Source: Prauserella endophytica
GTDB lineage: Bacteria > Actinomycetota > Actinomycetes > Mycobacteriales > Pseudonocardiaceae
NCBI RefSeq assembly: GCF_005146945.1
Contig: NZ_SWMS01000009.1
Coordinates: 124,001-188,000, forward strand
DNA: 64,000 nt
Direction of reading: 5' to 3'
The notes beneath the pieces are model-generated. The model was not told where the DNA came from, searched no databases, and saw nothing but the letters and a program-made list of their open reading frames with translations. Positions 42,236 to 50,739 of the stretch are shown here, in pieces (within the stretch, counting starts at the first letter, position 1; the number at the start of each line of letters is the position of its first letter). Both the position numbers and the translations under genes were made by a program.

Positions 42236-44356
42236 GTGGGGCACATCAGCGAGGCAGCACAGGGGAAAGCAGACGCCGACGCGAAGGAGTCGGTGCGGGG
42301 AGAGGCGTCCACGGTCCACCGCGTGCGCCGAGTCCTCGCTATCCGGCCCTTCCGGAGGCTGTGGGGCGTCACCTATCTGTGCAGCGTCGCCGACTGGCTC
42401 TCCTTGCTCGCCCTGGCCGGTCTGGTCACCAAGTTCACCGACAACTACATGGCGCAGAACTTCGCGTTCGCCGGCGTCGTGCTGACCAACCTGCTGCCGG
42501 GTCTGCTGTTCGCGCCGGTCGGTGGGCTGCTCGCCGACCGCTTCGACCGGCGCAAGGTGATGATCGTCGCCGACCTGGTGCGCTTCGGCCTGCTGCTCTC
42601 GATCGCGATCGTCGGTTCACCGATCTGGCTGTTCGTCGCCAACTTCCTGGTGGGTTCCGCGGCCATGATGTGGATCCCGTCGAAGGACGCGGCGGTGCCG
42701 AACCTGCTGCGCAGGCCCGACCAGGTGGAGACGGCCAACCAGCTCGGCATGGTGATGACCTACGGCCTCGCCGTGGTCACCGGCGCCGGCCTCTACTCGA
42801 TCCTCACGGGTATCCCGACGACGTTCAACCTGTCGCCGAACGTGTTCGGTGTGTTCGGCATCGCCAACGCCGTCGTGATCATCAACAGCTTCCTCTACCT
42901 GGCGAGCGCCCTGATCGTCGCCACGCGGATCCCCGAGCTTTCGCTGCGCAACGTGCACCCGGTGCCCGCGTCCGGTGCCGTGCCCGAACCCAAGCCCGAG
43001 GCCGACGAGGACAAGTCGTCGGGCGGGCTGTTGGGGATGATCCGCGACGCGTTCCGGTTCATCCGCACGACGCCGCTGGTGCGCGGGCTGCTGATCGGCA
43101 TGATGGGCGCGTTCGCCGCGGGTGGTGCCGTGATCGGGGCGGCCAAGCCGTACTCCTCGAGCCTCGGCGGCGGTGACTCCGCGTTCGGTCTGCTCTTCGT
43201 TGCCGTGTTCGTCGGCGCGGCGGTGGGCCTCGCGGGGGTGCCCAAGCTCGCGCAGCGCCTCCCGCACGACCGGATGTTCGGCATCGGGATCGTGCTCGCC
43301 GGCCTCGCGCTCATCGTCGTGGCGCTCTCGCCACACCTCGCCGTCTCGCTGGTGGCCGTCGCCGTGGTCGGCGCGTGCGCCGGTGCGGCGTTCCTCACCG
43401 GCGTGACGATCATCGGCTCGCAGGTCGACGACTCGATCCGGGGCCGGATCAACGCGATCTACCAGTCGTTGATGAAGATCATCATCTTCGGCTCCACGGC
43501 ACTCGTGCCGCTGCTGATCGGTCTCGTTCGTCCGCACAAGGTGACGGTGTGGGGCAACGTCCTCACGATCGACGGCACGCGGCCCGTGCTGCTCGGCGGA
43601 GGACTCCTGGCCGCGCTGGTCGGCATAGTCGCCTACCGGCAGATGGACTCGCGCCGTACCGAGCCGATCCTGGCCGACCTGCGCAACGTGATCCGGCGCA
43701 GGCCGCGGCGCGTCAACGGCCTGCTGATCGCGCTGGAGGGCACCACCGCCACCGACACGGCGGCACAGGCGGCGCGGCTCGCCGAGTGGCTGAGCAAGGG
43801 GCCGCGCCGGGTCGTGCTCGCCGCCGACCCCGCACTCGACGACTCGCGGCTCGCGTCGCTCGTCTCCGGGGCGTCGCTGTCCGGCGCGCGGGCACAGGCG
43901 CTCGCCGCGGCGGCGGTGCGGGCCGACATCGTGGAACGCGACGTGCAGCCCGCCTTGAACGCGGGCGCGGTCGTGGTGATGGAGCGGTTCGTGGACTCGC
44001 CCCTCGCCCACCTGTCGGCGGTCGCGGGGTTGGACGCCAAGGAGCTGGAGGGCCTCGCCGACTGGGCCACCGGACGGCTGCGGCCCGACCTCACGGTGCT
44101 GCTCGACGCGGAGCCGGGGGCCGACGCGGAGTCGACGAACTCGGCACAGCACCATTGGCGCGTGCAACAACTGCTCACCGAGATGGCCTCCGCGGACCCC
44201 GAGCGCTACGTCGTCGTCGAGGCCGACGGCACCGAGGACGAGGTCGCCGACCGCGTGCGGATCGCCGTGCAGACCACGCTCGTGGGAAGGGTCGCCGGCC
44301 TGGCGCCGCCGCCGGTCGCCGCCGTGCAGGCGACGTCCGTGAAGGCGACGTCGTGA
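42236..44356 (+). CDS. MFS transporter fused to a degenerate thymidylate kinase domain
   Basis: About 706 residues. The first 470 form a 12-helix MFS transporter (RRLWGVTYLCSVADW ... LADRFDRRKVMI motif A). The C-terminal 215 residues align with dTMP kinase by order of motifs, but the P-loop reads LIALEGTTATDTAAQ (no GK[ST]) and the DRY motif reads MERFVDSPLAH. The kinase part is therefore probably inactive. Fusions annotated MFS/dTMP kinase occur in this position upstream of holB in related genomes, by memory. The start is uncertain: GTG at 42236 is used here, with GTG at 42218 or later GTGs possible. The stop overlaps holB (GTGA). Confidence 0.82.
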   Translation: MGHISEAAQGKADADAKESVRGEASTVHRVRRVLAIRPFRRLWGVTYLCSVADWLSLLALAGLVTKFTDNYMAQNFAFAGVVLTNLLPGLLFAPVGGLLADRFDRRKVMIVADLVRFGLLLSIAIVGSPIWLFVANFLVGSAAMMWIPSKDAAVPNLLRRPDQVETANQLGMVMTYGLAVVTGAGLYSILTGIPTTFNLSPNVFGVFGIANAVVIINSFLYLASALIVATRIPELSLRNVHPVPASGAVPEPKPEADEDKSSGGLLGMIRDAFRFIRTTPLVRGLLIGMMGAFAAGGAVIGAAKPYSSSLGGGDSAFGLLFVAVFVGAAVGLAGVPKLAQRLPHDRMFGIGIVLAGLALIVVALSPHLAVSLVAVAVVGACAGAAFLTGVTIIGSQVDDSIRGRINAIYQSLMKIIIFGSTALVPLLIGLVRPHKVTVWGNVLTIDGTRPVLLGGGLLAALVGIVAYRQMDSRRTEPILADLRNVIRRRPRRVNGLLIALEGTTATDTAAQAARLAEWLSKGPRRVVLAADPALDDSRLASLVSGASLSGARAQALAAAAVRADIVERDVQPALNAGAVVVMERFVDSPLAHLSAVAGLDAKELEGLADWATGRLRPDLTVLLDAEPGADAESTNSAQHHWRVQQLLTEMASADPERYVVVEADGTEDEVADRVRIAVQTTLVGRVAGLAPPPVAAVQATSVKATS

Positions 44357-45546
44357 CGCAGCCGGTGTGGTCGCAGCTGGTGGGTCAGGAACCGGCTGTC
44401 GAGACGCTTTCCGCCGCCGCGAGCTCGGCCGCGGCGCTCGTGGCCGGCGAGACGGCCGACGCGGGCGCGATGACGCACGCGTGGCTGTTCACCGGGCCCC
44501 CCGGCTCGGGCCGGTCCGTTGCCGCGCGCACGTTCGCCGCCGCGTTGCAGTGCAGCCTCGGGCTCGGCTGCGGCGGCTGCACGGGCTGCCGGACGGCGCT
44601 GGCAGGCACCCACGCCGACGTGCGGCTGGTCGTTCCGGAGGGGCTGTCGATCTCGGTAGCCGAGATGCGGGCGCTCGTGCAGGCCGCCGCGCGCAGGCCC
44701 ACCACCGGCCGCTGGCAGGTGGTGATCATCGAGGACGCCGACCGGCTCACCGAGGGCGCGGCCAACGCGCTGCTCAAGGCCGTCGAGGAGCCGCCGGAGC
44801 GCACGGTGTTCCTGCTGTGCGCACCGTCGGACCACCCCGAGGACGTGTCGGTGACCATCCGCTCGCGCTGCCGTCTCGTCACGCTGCGCACGCCGCCGCC
44901 GGAGGCGATCGCGCAGGTGCTGGTGGAGCGCGACGGCGTCGACGAGGCGATGGCGCGATGGGCGGCCTCGGTGTGCGGCGGGCACGTCGGCAGGGCGCGC
45001 AGGCTCGCGACCGACGAGAGCGCGCGCAAGCGGCGTGACGCCGTGCTGCGGATCCCGCTGGGACTGCGCAGACCCGCCGACGTCTTCGTCTGCGCCGACG
45101 AGCTGATCAAGACGGCCGAGGCGGACGCGACGGACGAGAGCAAGGCGCGCGACGAGGCCGAGCAGGACGCGCTGCGCACCGCGATGGGCTCCGGGGGCAC
45201 CGGCAAGGGCGTCGCCGCGGCGAAGCGGGCTGCCGACGCCGCCGTGCGGCAGCTGGAGAAGCGACAGAAGTCGCGGGCGACGCGGACCCAGCGCGACACG
45301 CTGGACCTGGCGCTCGTGGACCTGGCGGGCTTCTACCGGGACGTGCTGGTGACGGCGAGCGGGGCCGGCGCGGCGCTCAACCATCCTGACCACGCCGAGC
45401 AGAGCCGCTCCGCCGCGGAGCAGTGGACCCCGGCGTCGGCGCTGCGCAGGCTGGAGGCCGTGCTGGCCTGCCGCGAGGCGATCGAGTGGAACGTCAAGCC
45501 CCGCATCGCCGTGGAAGCCATGGTGACCACTCTCCGCGAAGGCTGA
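44353..45546 (+). CDS. holB: DNA polymerase III delta' subunit
   Basis: A 397-residue clamp-loader subunit. The P-loop is GPPGSGRSVAART, with Arg in place of Lys as expected for the ATPase-inactive delta'. The zinc module is CSLGLGCGGCTGC; VIIEDADRLTEGAANALLK and TIRSRC (SRC motif) follow. GTG at 44353 overlaps the preceding stop. The C-terminal third carries a Lys/Ala/Asp-rich insertion (about 255-310). It opens the sliding clamp with gamma/tau and delta. It is followed by the second large palindrome. Confidence 0.93.
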   Translation: MTQPVWSQLVGQEPAVETLSAAASSAAALVAGETADAGAMTHAWLFTGPPGSGRSVAARTFAAALQCSLGLGCGGCTGCRTALAGTHADVRLVVPEGLSISVAEMRALVQAAARRPTTGRWQVVIIEDADRLTEGAANALLKAVEEPPERTVFLLCAPSDHPEDVSVTIRSRCRLVTLRTPPPEAIAQVLVERDGVDEAMARWAASVCGGHVGRARRLATDESARKRRDAVLRIPLGLRRPADVFVCADELIKTAEADATDESKARDEAEQDALRTAMGSGGTGKGVAAAKRAADAAVRQLEKRQKSRATRTQRDTLDLALVDLAGFYRDVLVTASGAGAALNHPDHAEQSRSAAEQWTPASALRRLEAVLACREAIEWNVKPRIAVEAMVTTLREG

Positions 45547-45560
45547 CCTCTCTCAGGTAG

Positions 45561-45617
45561 CTGCAGTGAAGGCCACCTTGCCTGCGTTCAACGCAGGCAA
45601 GGTGGCCTTCACTGCAG
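45561..45617. repeat. 57-bp perfect palindrome between convergent genes (copy 2)
   Basis: Two perfect 28-base arms (45561-45588 and 45590-45617) around one central C. It lies 14 bp after holB and 7 bp before the stop of the convergent secreted-protein gene. Compared with copy 1 (3498-3550) the outer and inner parts are identical, while a six-base block differs and is compensated on the other arm. A bidirectional terminator is the simplest role. Confidence 0.85.
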
Positions 45618-45624
45618 TTGGTGC

Positions 45625-47298
45625 CTACTCGTCGCGGGGGCGCGGTGATGGCTTGCGCGGGTCGGCGGCCGTGACCGGGGCGGGCCTGCGGCGGTACGGA
45701 AGGCCGGCCACGAGCACCGCTCCGAGCAGCAGCATCGCCGTGCCCGTCCAGAACAGCGGCACCGACGAGTACGCCGCGCTCGTGTACGCCAGCTTGTCGG
45801 GGCCACCCGGCTGCTGCTCGCCACCACCCGGCGGCGGCGGGGCCTGCGGCGGCGTCGTGAAGCCGCACTCGACGCCGCCCTCCGGCGCGTAGGCCCTCGC
45901 GACCTGTTCGCCGAGGGACAGCTGTGCCAGCGACGACGGCAGGTTCTTCGCCGCCTCGGCGGGCAGGGCGTCCTTGAGCGCCTTCGTCGGCAGAATCTGC
46001 AGGTCGAGCAGCCTGGCCGAGGCGCCGAGCTGGAAACCCTTGAACGGCTCCTCCAGGTGCGTGCCCTTCTGGTCGAGGCCCGCGATGCTCAGCCGGAGCA
46101 CGCCGAGGTCGGCCACGAACCCGTTCGCGGCGTCGGTCAGCGGCTTGAGCAGGCCGTTCGCCAGCTCGGCGACGCCGCCGATCACCGGCAGGTCCTTGGC
46201 GTTCTCGAAACCGGGCACCTGCTCAAGGCCCGGCAGCGGGATGCCGACCGGAATGTCCTTGGTCGGGTTCGCCGCGTCCAGCTCGAACAGCTTCTGGCCA
46301 TTGCGCTCCACCGACAGCACCGGCGCCGTGTACTCGACCTTCGAGGTCGCCTCGTCACCGGTCGAGGTGACCGTCAATGTCGGCTGGCTGGCGACCTTGA
46401 TCGTCAGCCCGAGCGGGGTGCCCTTGAGGATGTTGATGTCGGCGGCCTGCAGTGTCGACGTCGACTGGACGGCTTTGCGGTCGGTGCCGGGGATGTCGAC
46501 GAGCTGCACGGCCGAGCGCGTCGACAACGTGTTGGGCATGCTCAGCACCGAACCGGTGCCGTCGGCGTTCGGCTTGGCGCCGCCCGAGCCCGAGAGCAGC
46601 CCGCCGAGGCTCGCGAGCGGACCCGGCAGTGAGCTGAGGCCCTCCTTGAGCCGGGTGTCGGCGACCTGGCTCAGGTCGGGCATCGTCGGGATCACGTTCA
46701 GCAGCGAGATGCTCGCGACGGAGGTGCTGGCGTCGGAGATCGTGCCGACACACGGCCCTTCCGTGGGGCTCCACCGCGCGTGCGCGCTCCCGTTGAGCGC
46801 GCCGACGTTCAGCAGCGGGTTCTCCGGCGCGTTGAACCCGGACGTCACGGGCTCCGGGTTGTCGGGCAGCGCCGTCTGCACGAGCGAGCCGGGCGTCTGC
46901 GGCGCGTTGCCCCCGACGGAGAGCCCGAAGGGCGAAGCCTGAGCGATCGCGCGCTCGTAGGTCAGGTAGGACTCGGAGTTGGCCTGAGCGCTGGAGATGC
47001 CGAACCCGCCCTCGAGCACCGACTGCCTCGGCAGCTCGTCCTCCATGCCGGGCAGGATCGCGTCGGTCGGCACCGCCTCCGGCAGCAGCCGCAGCATCCC
47101 GAGCGCCGTGCCCGCCTCGCCGACCGCCTTGCCCTTCGGCATCGGGTTGGGCGGCGAGGTGATCGGCGCCTGACCCGGATCGGCCGGTTCGGGAATCGGC
47201 GTCGTCGGGATCGTCTGCCCGGCCGCGGGCGCGGCTGACAGGAGGAGCACCGCAGCTGTGACGGGAAGTGCCAGCGTGCGGGGCAGGCGTCGGCGCAT
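45625..47298 (-). CDS. Large secreted/anchored protein of unknown function
   Basis: A 557-residue protein: signal peptide (RRRLPRTLALPVTAAVLLL, cleavage near AAG-QTI), a Pro-rich linker, a long beta-rich ectodomain with two Cys (GPCVGT and VECGFT), a Pro/Gly spacer (PPQAPPPPGGGEQQPGGPD), one membrane helix (PLFWTGTAMLLLGAVLVAG) and a short Arg/Pro tail. This is a type I membrane protein facing outward. ATG at 47298 has GGAGGA at 7-base spacing. It resembles actinobacterial wall-associated proteins of unknown role; I recognise no enzyme motif. Confidence 0.75.
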   Translation of the reverse strand: MRRRLPRTLALPVTAAVLLLSAAPAAGQTIPTTPIPEPADPGQAPITSPPNPMPKGKAVGEAGTALGMLRLLPEAVPTDAILPGMEDELPRQSVLEGGFGISSAQANSESYLTYERAIAQASPFGLSVGGNAPQTPGSLVQTALPDNPEPVTSGFNAPENPLLNVGALNGSAHARWSPTEGPCVGTISDASTSVASISLLNVIPTMPDLSQVADTRLKEGLSSLPGPLASLGGLLSGSGGAKPNADGTGSVLSMPNTLSTRSAVQLVDIPGTDRKAVQSTSTLQAADINILKGTPLGLTIKVASQPTLTVTSTGDEATSKVEYTAPVLSVERNGQKLFELDAANPTKDIPVGIPLPGLEQVPGFENAKDLPVIGGVAELANGLLKPLTDAANGFVADLGVLRLSIAGLDQKGTHLEEPFKGFQLGASARLLDLQILPTKALKDALPAEAAKNLPSSLAQLSLGEQVARAYAPEGGVECGFTTPPQAPPPPGGGEQQPGGPDKLAYTSAAYSSVPLFWTGTAMLLLGAVLVAGLPYRRRPAPVTAADPRKPSPRPRDE

Positions 47299-47400
47299 GT
47301 ACCAGTCCTCCAGACCACCAGTGGGCCCGCTCACGGAGGTGGGCGGTGTCCTGGCGTCCTAACGACCCAGGGGTGGAAAAGTGACGCGCGAGGGCATCGT

Positions 47401-47406
47401 TATACT
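47401..47406 (+). promoter_or_regulatory. -10 box of the tRNA-Thr gene
   Basis: TATACT, a near-consensus -10, 23 bases before the mature tRNA. I see no good -35. A small hairpin (CCGGAC-GCG-GTCCGG, about 47415-47429) separates it from the tRNA. Confidence 0.5.
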
Positions 47407-47429
47407 GGGTTGTACCGGACGCGGTCCGG

Positions 47430-47506
47430 GCCGCCTTAGCTCAGTCGGCCAGAGCGGCTCACTCGTAATGAGCAGGTCAGGGGTTCGATTCCCCTAGGCG
47501 GCTCCA
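47430..47506 (+). tRNA. tRNA-Thr (anticodon CGT)
   Basis: A full cloverleaf: acceptor GCCGCCT/AGGCGGC, D-stem GCTC/GAGC, anticodon stem GCTCA/TGAGC with loop CTCGTAA (anticodon CGT, reading ACG), T-arm AGGGG-TTCGATT-CCCCT, discriminator T and an encoded CCA (47504-47506). Confidence 0.96.
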
Positions 47507-47507
47507 C

Positions 47508-47551
47508 AAGATCGGGGCTCCTCGCGGACAGCGAGGAGCCCCGATCTTTTT
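47508..47551 (+). terminator. Canonical intrinsic terminator after tRNA-Thr
   Basis: A perfect 18-bp stem (47508-47525 and 47531-47548), loop GGACA, with a run of T (47547-47551). It also lies at the 3' end of the convergent sigma-factor gene (stop at 47551). Confidence 0.95.
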
Positions 47552-48420
47552 CATGGCTCTGCCGGAAGGTCGAGCTGGGCGATGCGCTGCGGGTCGGCCA
47601 GGATGTTGATCTCCACGATCCTGCCGCCGCGCACCGTGGGGCTGAACACCGCGACCGGTTTGCCCCTGACCACCGAGACGAGCCCGAGCGCGCCGTTGAC
47701 GACCGCACGGCGGGCCAGCGGGCCGGTGCGGGAGAACAGCAGCGCCTGCTTGGCCACGTTCTTCGCGCCACGCACCAGCCGCGACGGCGCCGCCGCGCCG
47801 GTGTCCACCCGCAACACCACGTCCGGGTCGAGTACGGCGACCAGCGCATCGAAGTCGCCCGCTCGCGACGCCGCCAGGAACGCGTCGATCACCTCGCGCT
47901 GGGCGGGCAGGTCGGCATCGGGCAGCGCCGCGCCCCGCACCCGGCGCCGCGCGCGGCTCGCCAGCTGCGTCGCCGTGGCCGGGGACCGTCCGACGATCGG
48001 GGCGATGTCGCCGAAGGGCACGCCGAACATGTCGTGCAGCACGAACGCCAGCCGCTCGGCCGGGCTGAGCGTCTCCAGCACGACGAGCAGCGCCAGCCCC
48101 ACCGAGTCGGCGAGCACGGCCTGCTCAGCCGGGTCCGGCTCGGCGGCCGCGACGATCGGGTCCGGCACGTGCGTGTCGAGCGACTCCTCGCGCCGGGATT
48201 TGCGCGAGCGCAACATGTCCAGGCAGACCCGGCTGACCACAGTGGTCAGCCAGCCGGCCAGGTTAGCCACCTCGCTCGTGTCGGATCGGGCCAGCCGCAG
48301 CCACGCCTCCTGCACCGCGTCGTCGGCCTCGGTCAGCGAGCCGAGCATCCGGTAGGCCACCGCGCGCAGGTGCTCGCGATGGGCCTCGAACCGCTCGGCG
48401 AGGAAGTCGTGCTCGGCCAT
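47551..48420 (-). CDS. ECF41-type RNA polymerase sigma factor (SigJ-like)
   Basis: A 289-residue ECF sigma factor with sigma2 (AYRMLGSLTEADDAVQEAWLR), sigma4 (LSPAERLAFVLHDMFGVPF) and a C-terminal SnoaL-like extension (about 175-289; REVIDAFLAASRAGDFDALVAVL, RIVEINILADP). This architecture, with a divergent carboxymuconolactone decarboxylase-type gene, defines ECF41, where the fused domain replaces an anti-sigma factor. Cleanly recognised by context. The ATG at 48420 overlaps the proposed target promoter on the other strand. Confidence 0.92.
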   Translation of the reverse strand: MAEHDFLAERFEAHREHLRAVAYRMLGSLTEADDAVQEAWLRLARSDTSEVANLAGWLTTVVSRVCLDMLRSRKSRREESLDTHVPDPIVAAAEPDPAEQAVLADSVGLALLVVLETLSPAERLAFVLHDMFGVPFGDIAPIVGRSPATATQLASRARRRVRGAALPDADLPAQREVIDAFLAASRAGDFDALVAVLDPDVVLRVDTGAAAPSRLVRGAKNVAKQALLFSRTGPLARRAVVNGALGLVSVVRGKPVAVFSPTVRGGRIVEINILADPQRIAQLDLPAEP

Positions 48421-48446
48421 GTCAGGTTCCTCCGTCGTTATCCGTC
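48420..48446 (+). promoter_or_regulatory. Candidate ECF41 target promoter
   Basis: TGTCAGG (48420-48426), 16 bases, CGTC (48443-48446). The known ECF41 consensus is TGTCACA-N16-CGTC. It faces the carboxymuconolactone decarboxylase-like gene, whose ATG is 49 bp downstream. Confidence 0.7.
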
Positions 48447-48494
48447 ATGGCGTTGACGGACCGAATCCGACCGATATGACAAGTGAGGACGAAC

Positions 48495-48953
48495 ATGCAG
48501 GCACGGATGACCCACCCCGCCTTTCTCATTCCCGCCGCGATGAAGGGCCTCCAGGCATACGGCCGCTCCGCGGACGACCAGGGCGTGCCCGCCACCACGC
48601 TGGAAATGGTTCACCTGCGGGCGAGTCAGATCAACGGCTGCAGCGTCTGCGTGGAGCTGCACGCGAACGCGCTCAAGAAGGCCGGCGAGTCCGACGAGCG
48701 GATCTTCGCGGTCGCCGCGTGGCGGGACGCGCCCTACTTCACCGATGCCGAGCGGGCCGCGCTGGAGCTCGCCGAGGCGACCACCCGGGTGGCCGACCGC
48801 GGCGACCCGGTGTCGGACGAGCTCTGGGCCGAGATCAGCAGGCACTACGACGAGCGGGGCATCTCCGCGCTGCTCATCGCGATCTCCGCGGTCAACGTGT
48901 GGAACCGGCTCAACGCCGCCACCCGCCAGCCGGCCGGCCAGTGGAAGCCCTAG
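48495..48953 (+). CDS. Carboxymuconolactone decarboxylase/AhpD-like protein
   Basis: A 152-residue AhpD-fold protein. The redox motif is INGCSVCVELHA (CxxC, about residues 53-56), typical of alkylhydroperoxidase-like CMD proteins rather than true decarboxylases. ATG at 48495 has GAGGA at 5-base spacing; an upstream GTG at 48483 would overlap that site. It is the usual partner of ECF41 sigma factors and probably their main target. The next gene follows after 10 bp. Confidence 0.9.
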   Translation: MQARMTHPAFLIPAAMKGLQAYGRSADDQGVPATTLEMVHLRASQINGCSVCVELHANALKKAGESDERIFAVAAWRDAPYFTDAERAALELAEATTRVADRGDPVSDELWAEISRHYDERGISALLIAISAVNVWNRLNAATRQPAGQWKP

Positions 48954-48963
48954 GGAGGCACCG

Positions 48964-49398
48964 ATGACGGAGTTCCGTGCTCTCTCCGACCGGCTCGAGA
49001 TCGAGGCGTTGCGCGGTGAGTTCACCGACGCCGGGATGATGCGCGACTACGACCGGTTCGCGTCGCTGTTCACAGACGACGGAGTGTGGAAGATCCCCGG
49101 CGCGGGCGTCGAGCTCCGCGGCAGGGCGGAGATCCGCGCCGGGATCGAGCGGTTGCGAGGCGGCTGGGACTACTTCGTGCAGACCGTGCACCCCGGCTGG
49201 ATCGGCATCGAGGGCGACACGGCGGCGGGCCGAGCCTACGTCGCGGAGTTCGGGCGCTTGCGCGATGGCGGCTCGCATTCGAACCACGCCCTCTACCACG
49301 ACCGCTACCGGCGCACTCCGGAAGGCTGGAAGTTCGCCGAGCGCGTCTACGAGGTCAGGTATCTCGACACGACCCCGCTGGCCGGCTCGGCGCCGTAG
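48964..49398 (+). CDS. SnoaL/NTF2-like protein
   Basis: A 144-residue cone-shaped alpha+beta (NTF2-like) protein: LSDRLEIEALRGEFTDAGMMRDYDRFASLFTDDG pattern (shown in part), then VELRGRAEIRAGIERL and GWKFAERVYEVRYL. GGGAGG precedes the ATG at 48964. Co-transcribed with the CMD gene; such small-ligand-binding folds often accompany ECF41. Substrate unknown. Confidence 0.82.
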   Translation: MTEFRALSDRLEIEALRGEFTDAGMMRDYDRFASLFTDDGVWKIPGAGVELRGRAEIRAGIERLRGGWDYFVQTVHPGWIGIEGDTAAGRAYVAEFGRLRDGGSHSNHALYHDRYRRTPEGWKFAERVYEVRYLDTTPLAGSAP

Positions 49399-49448
49399 TG
49401 GATCGCGCGACGCCCTGGCCGGGCCGATACCTGGCTAGGGTGTCGCAC

Positions 49449-49976
49449 ATGCCGATGTTCGCCTTCGAGGGCAAGACTCCGCAGGTCCATCCCGACGCCT
49501 GGATCGCACCCACCGCCACCCTGATCGGCGACGTTGTCGTCGAGAAGGGCGCCTCCGTCTGGTATGGCGCGGTGATCCGCGCGGATTTCGGCAGGATCGT
49601 CATCCGCGAGGGCGCCAACGTGCAGGACAACTCGGTGCTGCACGTCGGCGACGGCGTGTGCGAGGTGGGTCCGAACGCGACGGTCGGCCACTCGTGCGTC
49701 GTGCACGACTGCACGGTCGGTGAGCAGGCCCTCATCGGCAACCACGCGACGGTGCTCGACAAGGCCACGGTGGGCGCGCGCACGCTGGTGGCGGCGGGGT
49801 CGACCGTCCCGCCGAACGCCGAGGTGCCCCCGGACGTCGTCGCACTCGGCAGCCCAGCGACGAAGTTCCTGCCGCACTCGGAGTCCGCGCGTGGGTGGGT
49901 CGAGTACAACGCCGAGATCTACCGGCAGCTCGCCCGCAGGCACGCCGAGACCATCGAGCCGGTCGAAGAATCCTGA
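49449..49976 (+). CDS. Gamma-carbonic anhydrase-like hexapeptide protein
   Basis: A 175-residue left-handed beta-helix protein of the YrdA/PaaY group: GDVVVEKGASVWYGAVIRAD, NVQDNSVLHVG, VGHSCVVHDCTVG and ALIGNHATVLD. His residues in SVLHVG and VGHSCVVHDC fit the zinc site between subunits. It may hydrate CO2 or bind metal only. The ATG at 49449 is 8 bases after a TAGGGT box, so the message may be leaderless; GTG at 49440 is an alternative. Confidence 0.88.
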   Translation: MPMFAFEGKTPQVHPDAWIAPTATLIGDVVVEKGASVWYGAVIRADFGRIVIREGANVQDNSVLHVGDGVCEVGPNATVGHSCVVHDCTVGEQALIGNHATVLDKATVGARTLVAAGSTVPPNAEVPPDVVALGSPATKFLPHSESARGWVEYNAEIYRQLARRHAETIEPVEES

Positions 49977-50070
49977 CCCTCCACGTCAAGGGTCGGCCTT
50001 GGGGGCAGTCGGCACCTGGCGTTGGGGTGCGCGTCACCCGGTAGACCACCTCGGCTGGTAGACCGGCGGC

Positions 50071-50739
50071 GTGGACTGGGGCGCGTACGTCGACGGCTAC
50101 TGCGAGCGGCTCGGTCCCGGGCTGTGGGGCGAGCCGCTCAACACCGTGAGCAACCTGGCGTTCCTGGCCGCCGCCGTGGCTGTGTGGCGGCAGGCGCGCG
50201 GCGCGACCGGGCCGAGGGTGCTCGCGGTGCTGCTCGGCCTGATCTTCCTGGCCAGCACGGCCTTCCACGCTCTCGCGACGCGCTGGGCCGGCGCCGCCGA
50301 CACGTTCTTCATCCTCGTGTTCGTGCTCGCCTACACGGTGGTCTTCACCCACGTCTTCCTCGGCGTCCGCTGGGCGAGGGCGTGGCTCGCGGCGCCGGTT
50401 TTCCTCGCCCTCACCGTGGTCGTCACCGCCGCGCTCGCGCCGCTGGACTTCGACGGCGCGAGCTACGTCGCCCCGCTGCTCGGCCTCTTCGGACTCGCCG
50501 CGCTGCTCGCCACGGCGCGGAGCCGGCGCGTGCGCCGATACTGGCCGAGGTTCGCGCTGACCGGTGGGCTCTTCGGCGTCTCGCTGTCGCTGCGCTCCGC
50601 GGACCACTCCGTGTGCGGCGGTTTCCCGCCCGGCACCCACTTCCTGTGGCACCTGCTGAACGCCGTCGTGCTGTACGTGGTCTCCCTCGCTGCACTGCGG
50701 GAATGGGCCCCGCGTCCACTACCATCGAGGGCGCAGTAG
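50071..50739 (+). CDS. Ceramidase-like (CREST superfamily) membrane protein
   Basis: A 222-residue protein with seven predicted helices. Conserved CREST residues are visible: YCERLGPGLWGEPLNTVSNL, STAFHALATRWAGAAD (Ser, His, Asp) and GTHFLWHLLNA (two His), which form the metal site in alkaline ceramidases and PAQR receptors. Probably a zinc-dependent membrane hydrolase. Its 3' end overlaps the start of the glyA riboswitch. Confidence 0.82.
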   Translation: MDWGAYVDGYCERLGPGLWGEPLNTVSNLAFLAAAVAVWRQARGATGPRVLAVLLGLIFLASTAFHALATRWAGAADTFFILVFVLAYTVVFTHVFLGVRWARAWLAAPVFLALTVVVTAALAPLDFDGASYVAPLLGLFGLAALLATARSRRVRRYWPRFALTGGLFGVSLSLRSADHSVCGGFPPGTHFLWHLLNAVVLYVVSLAALREWAPRPLPSRAQ

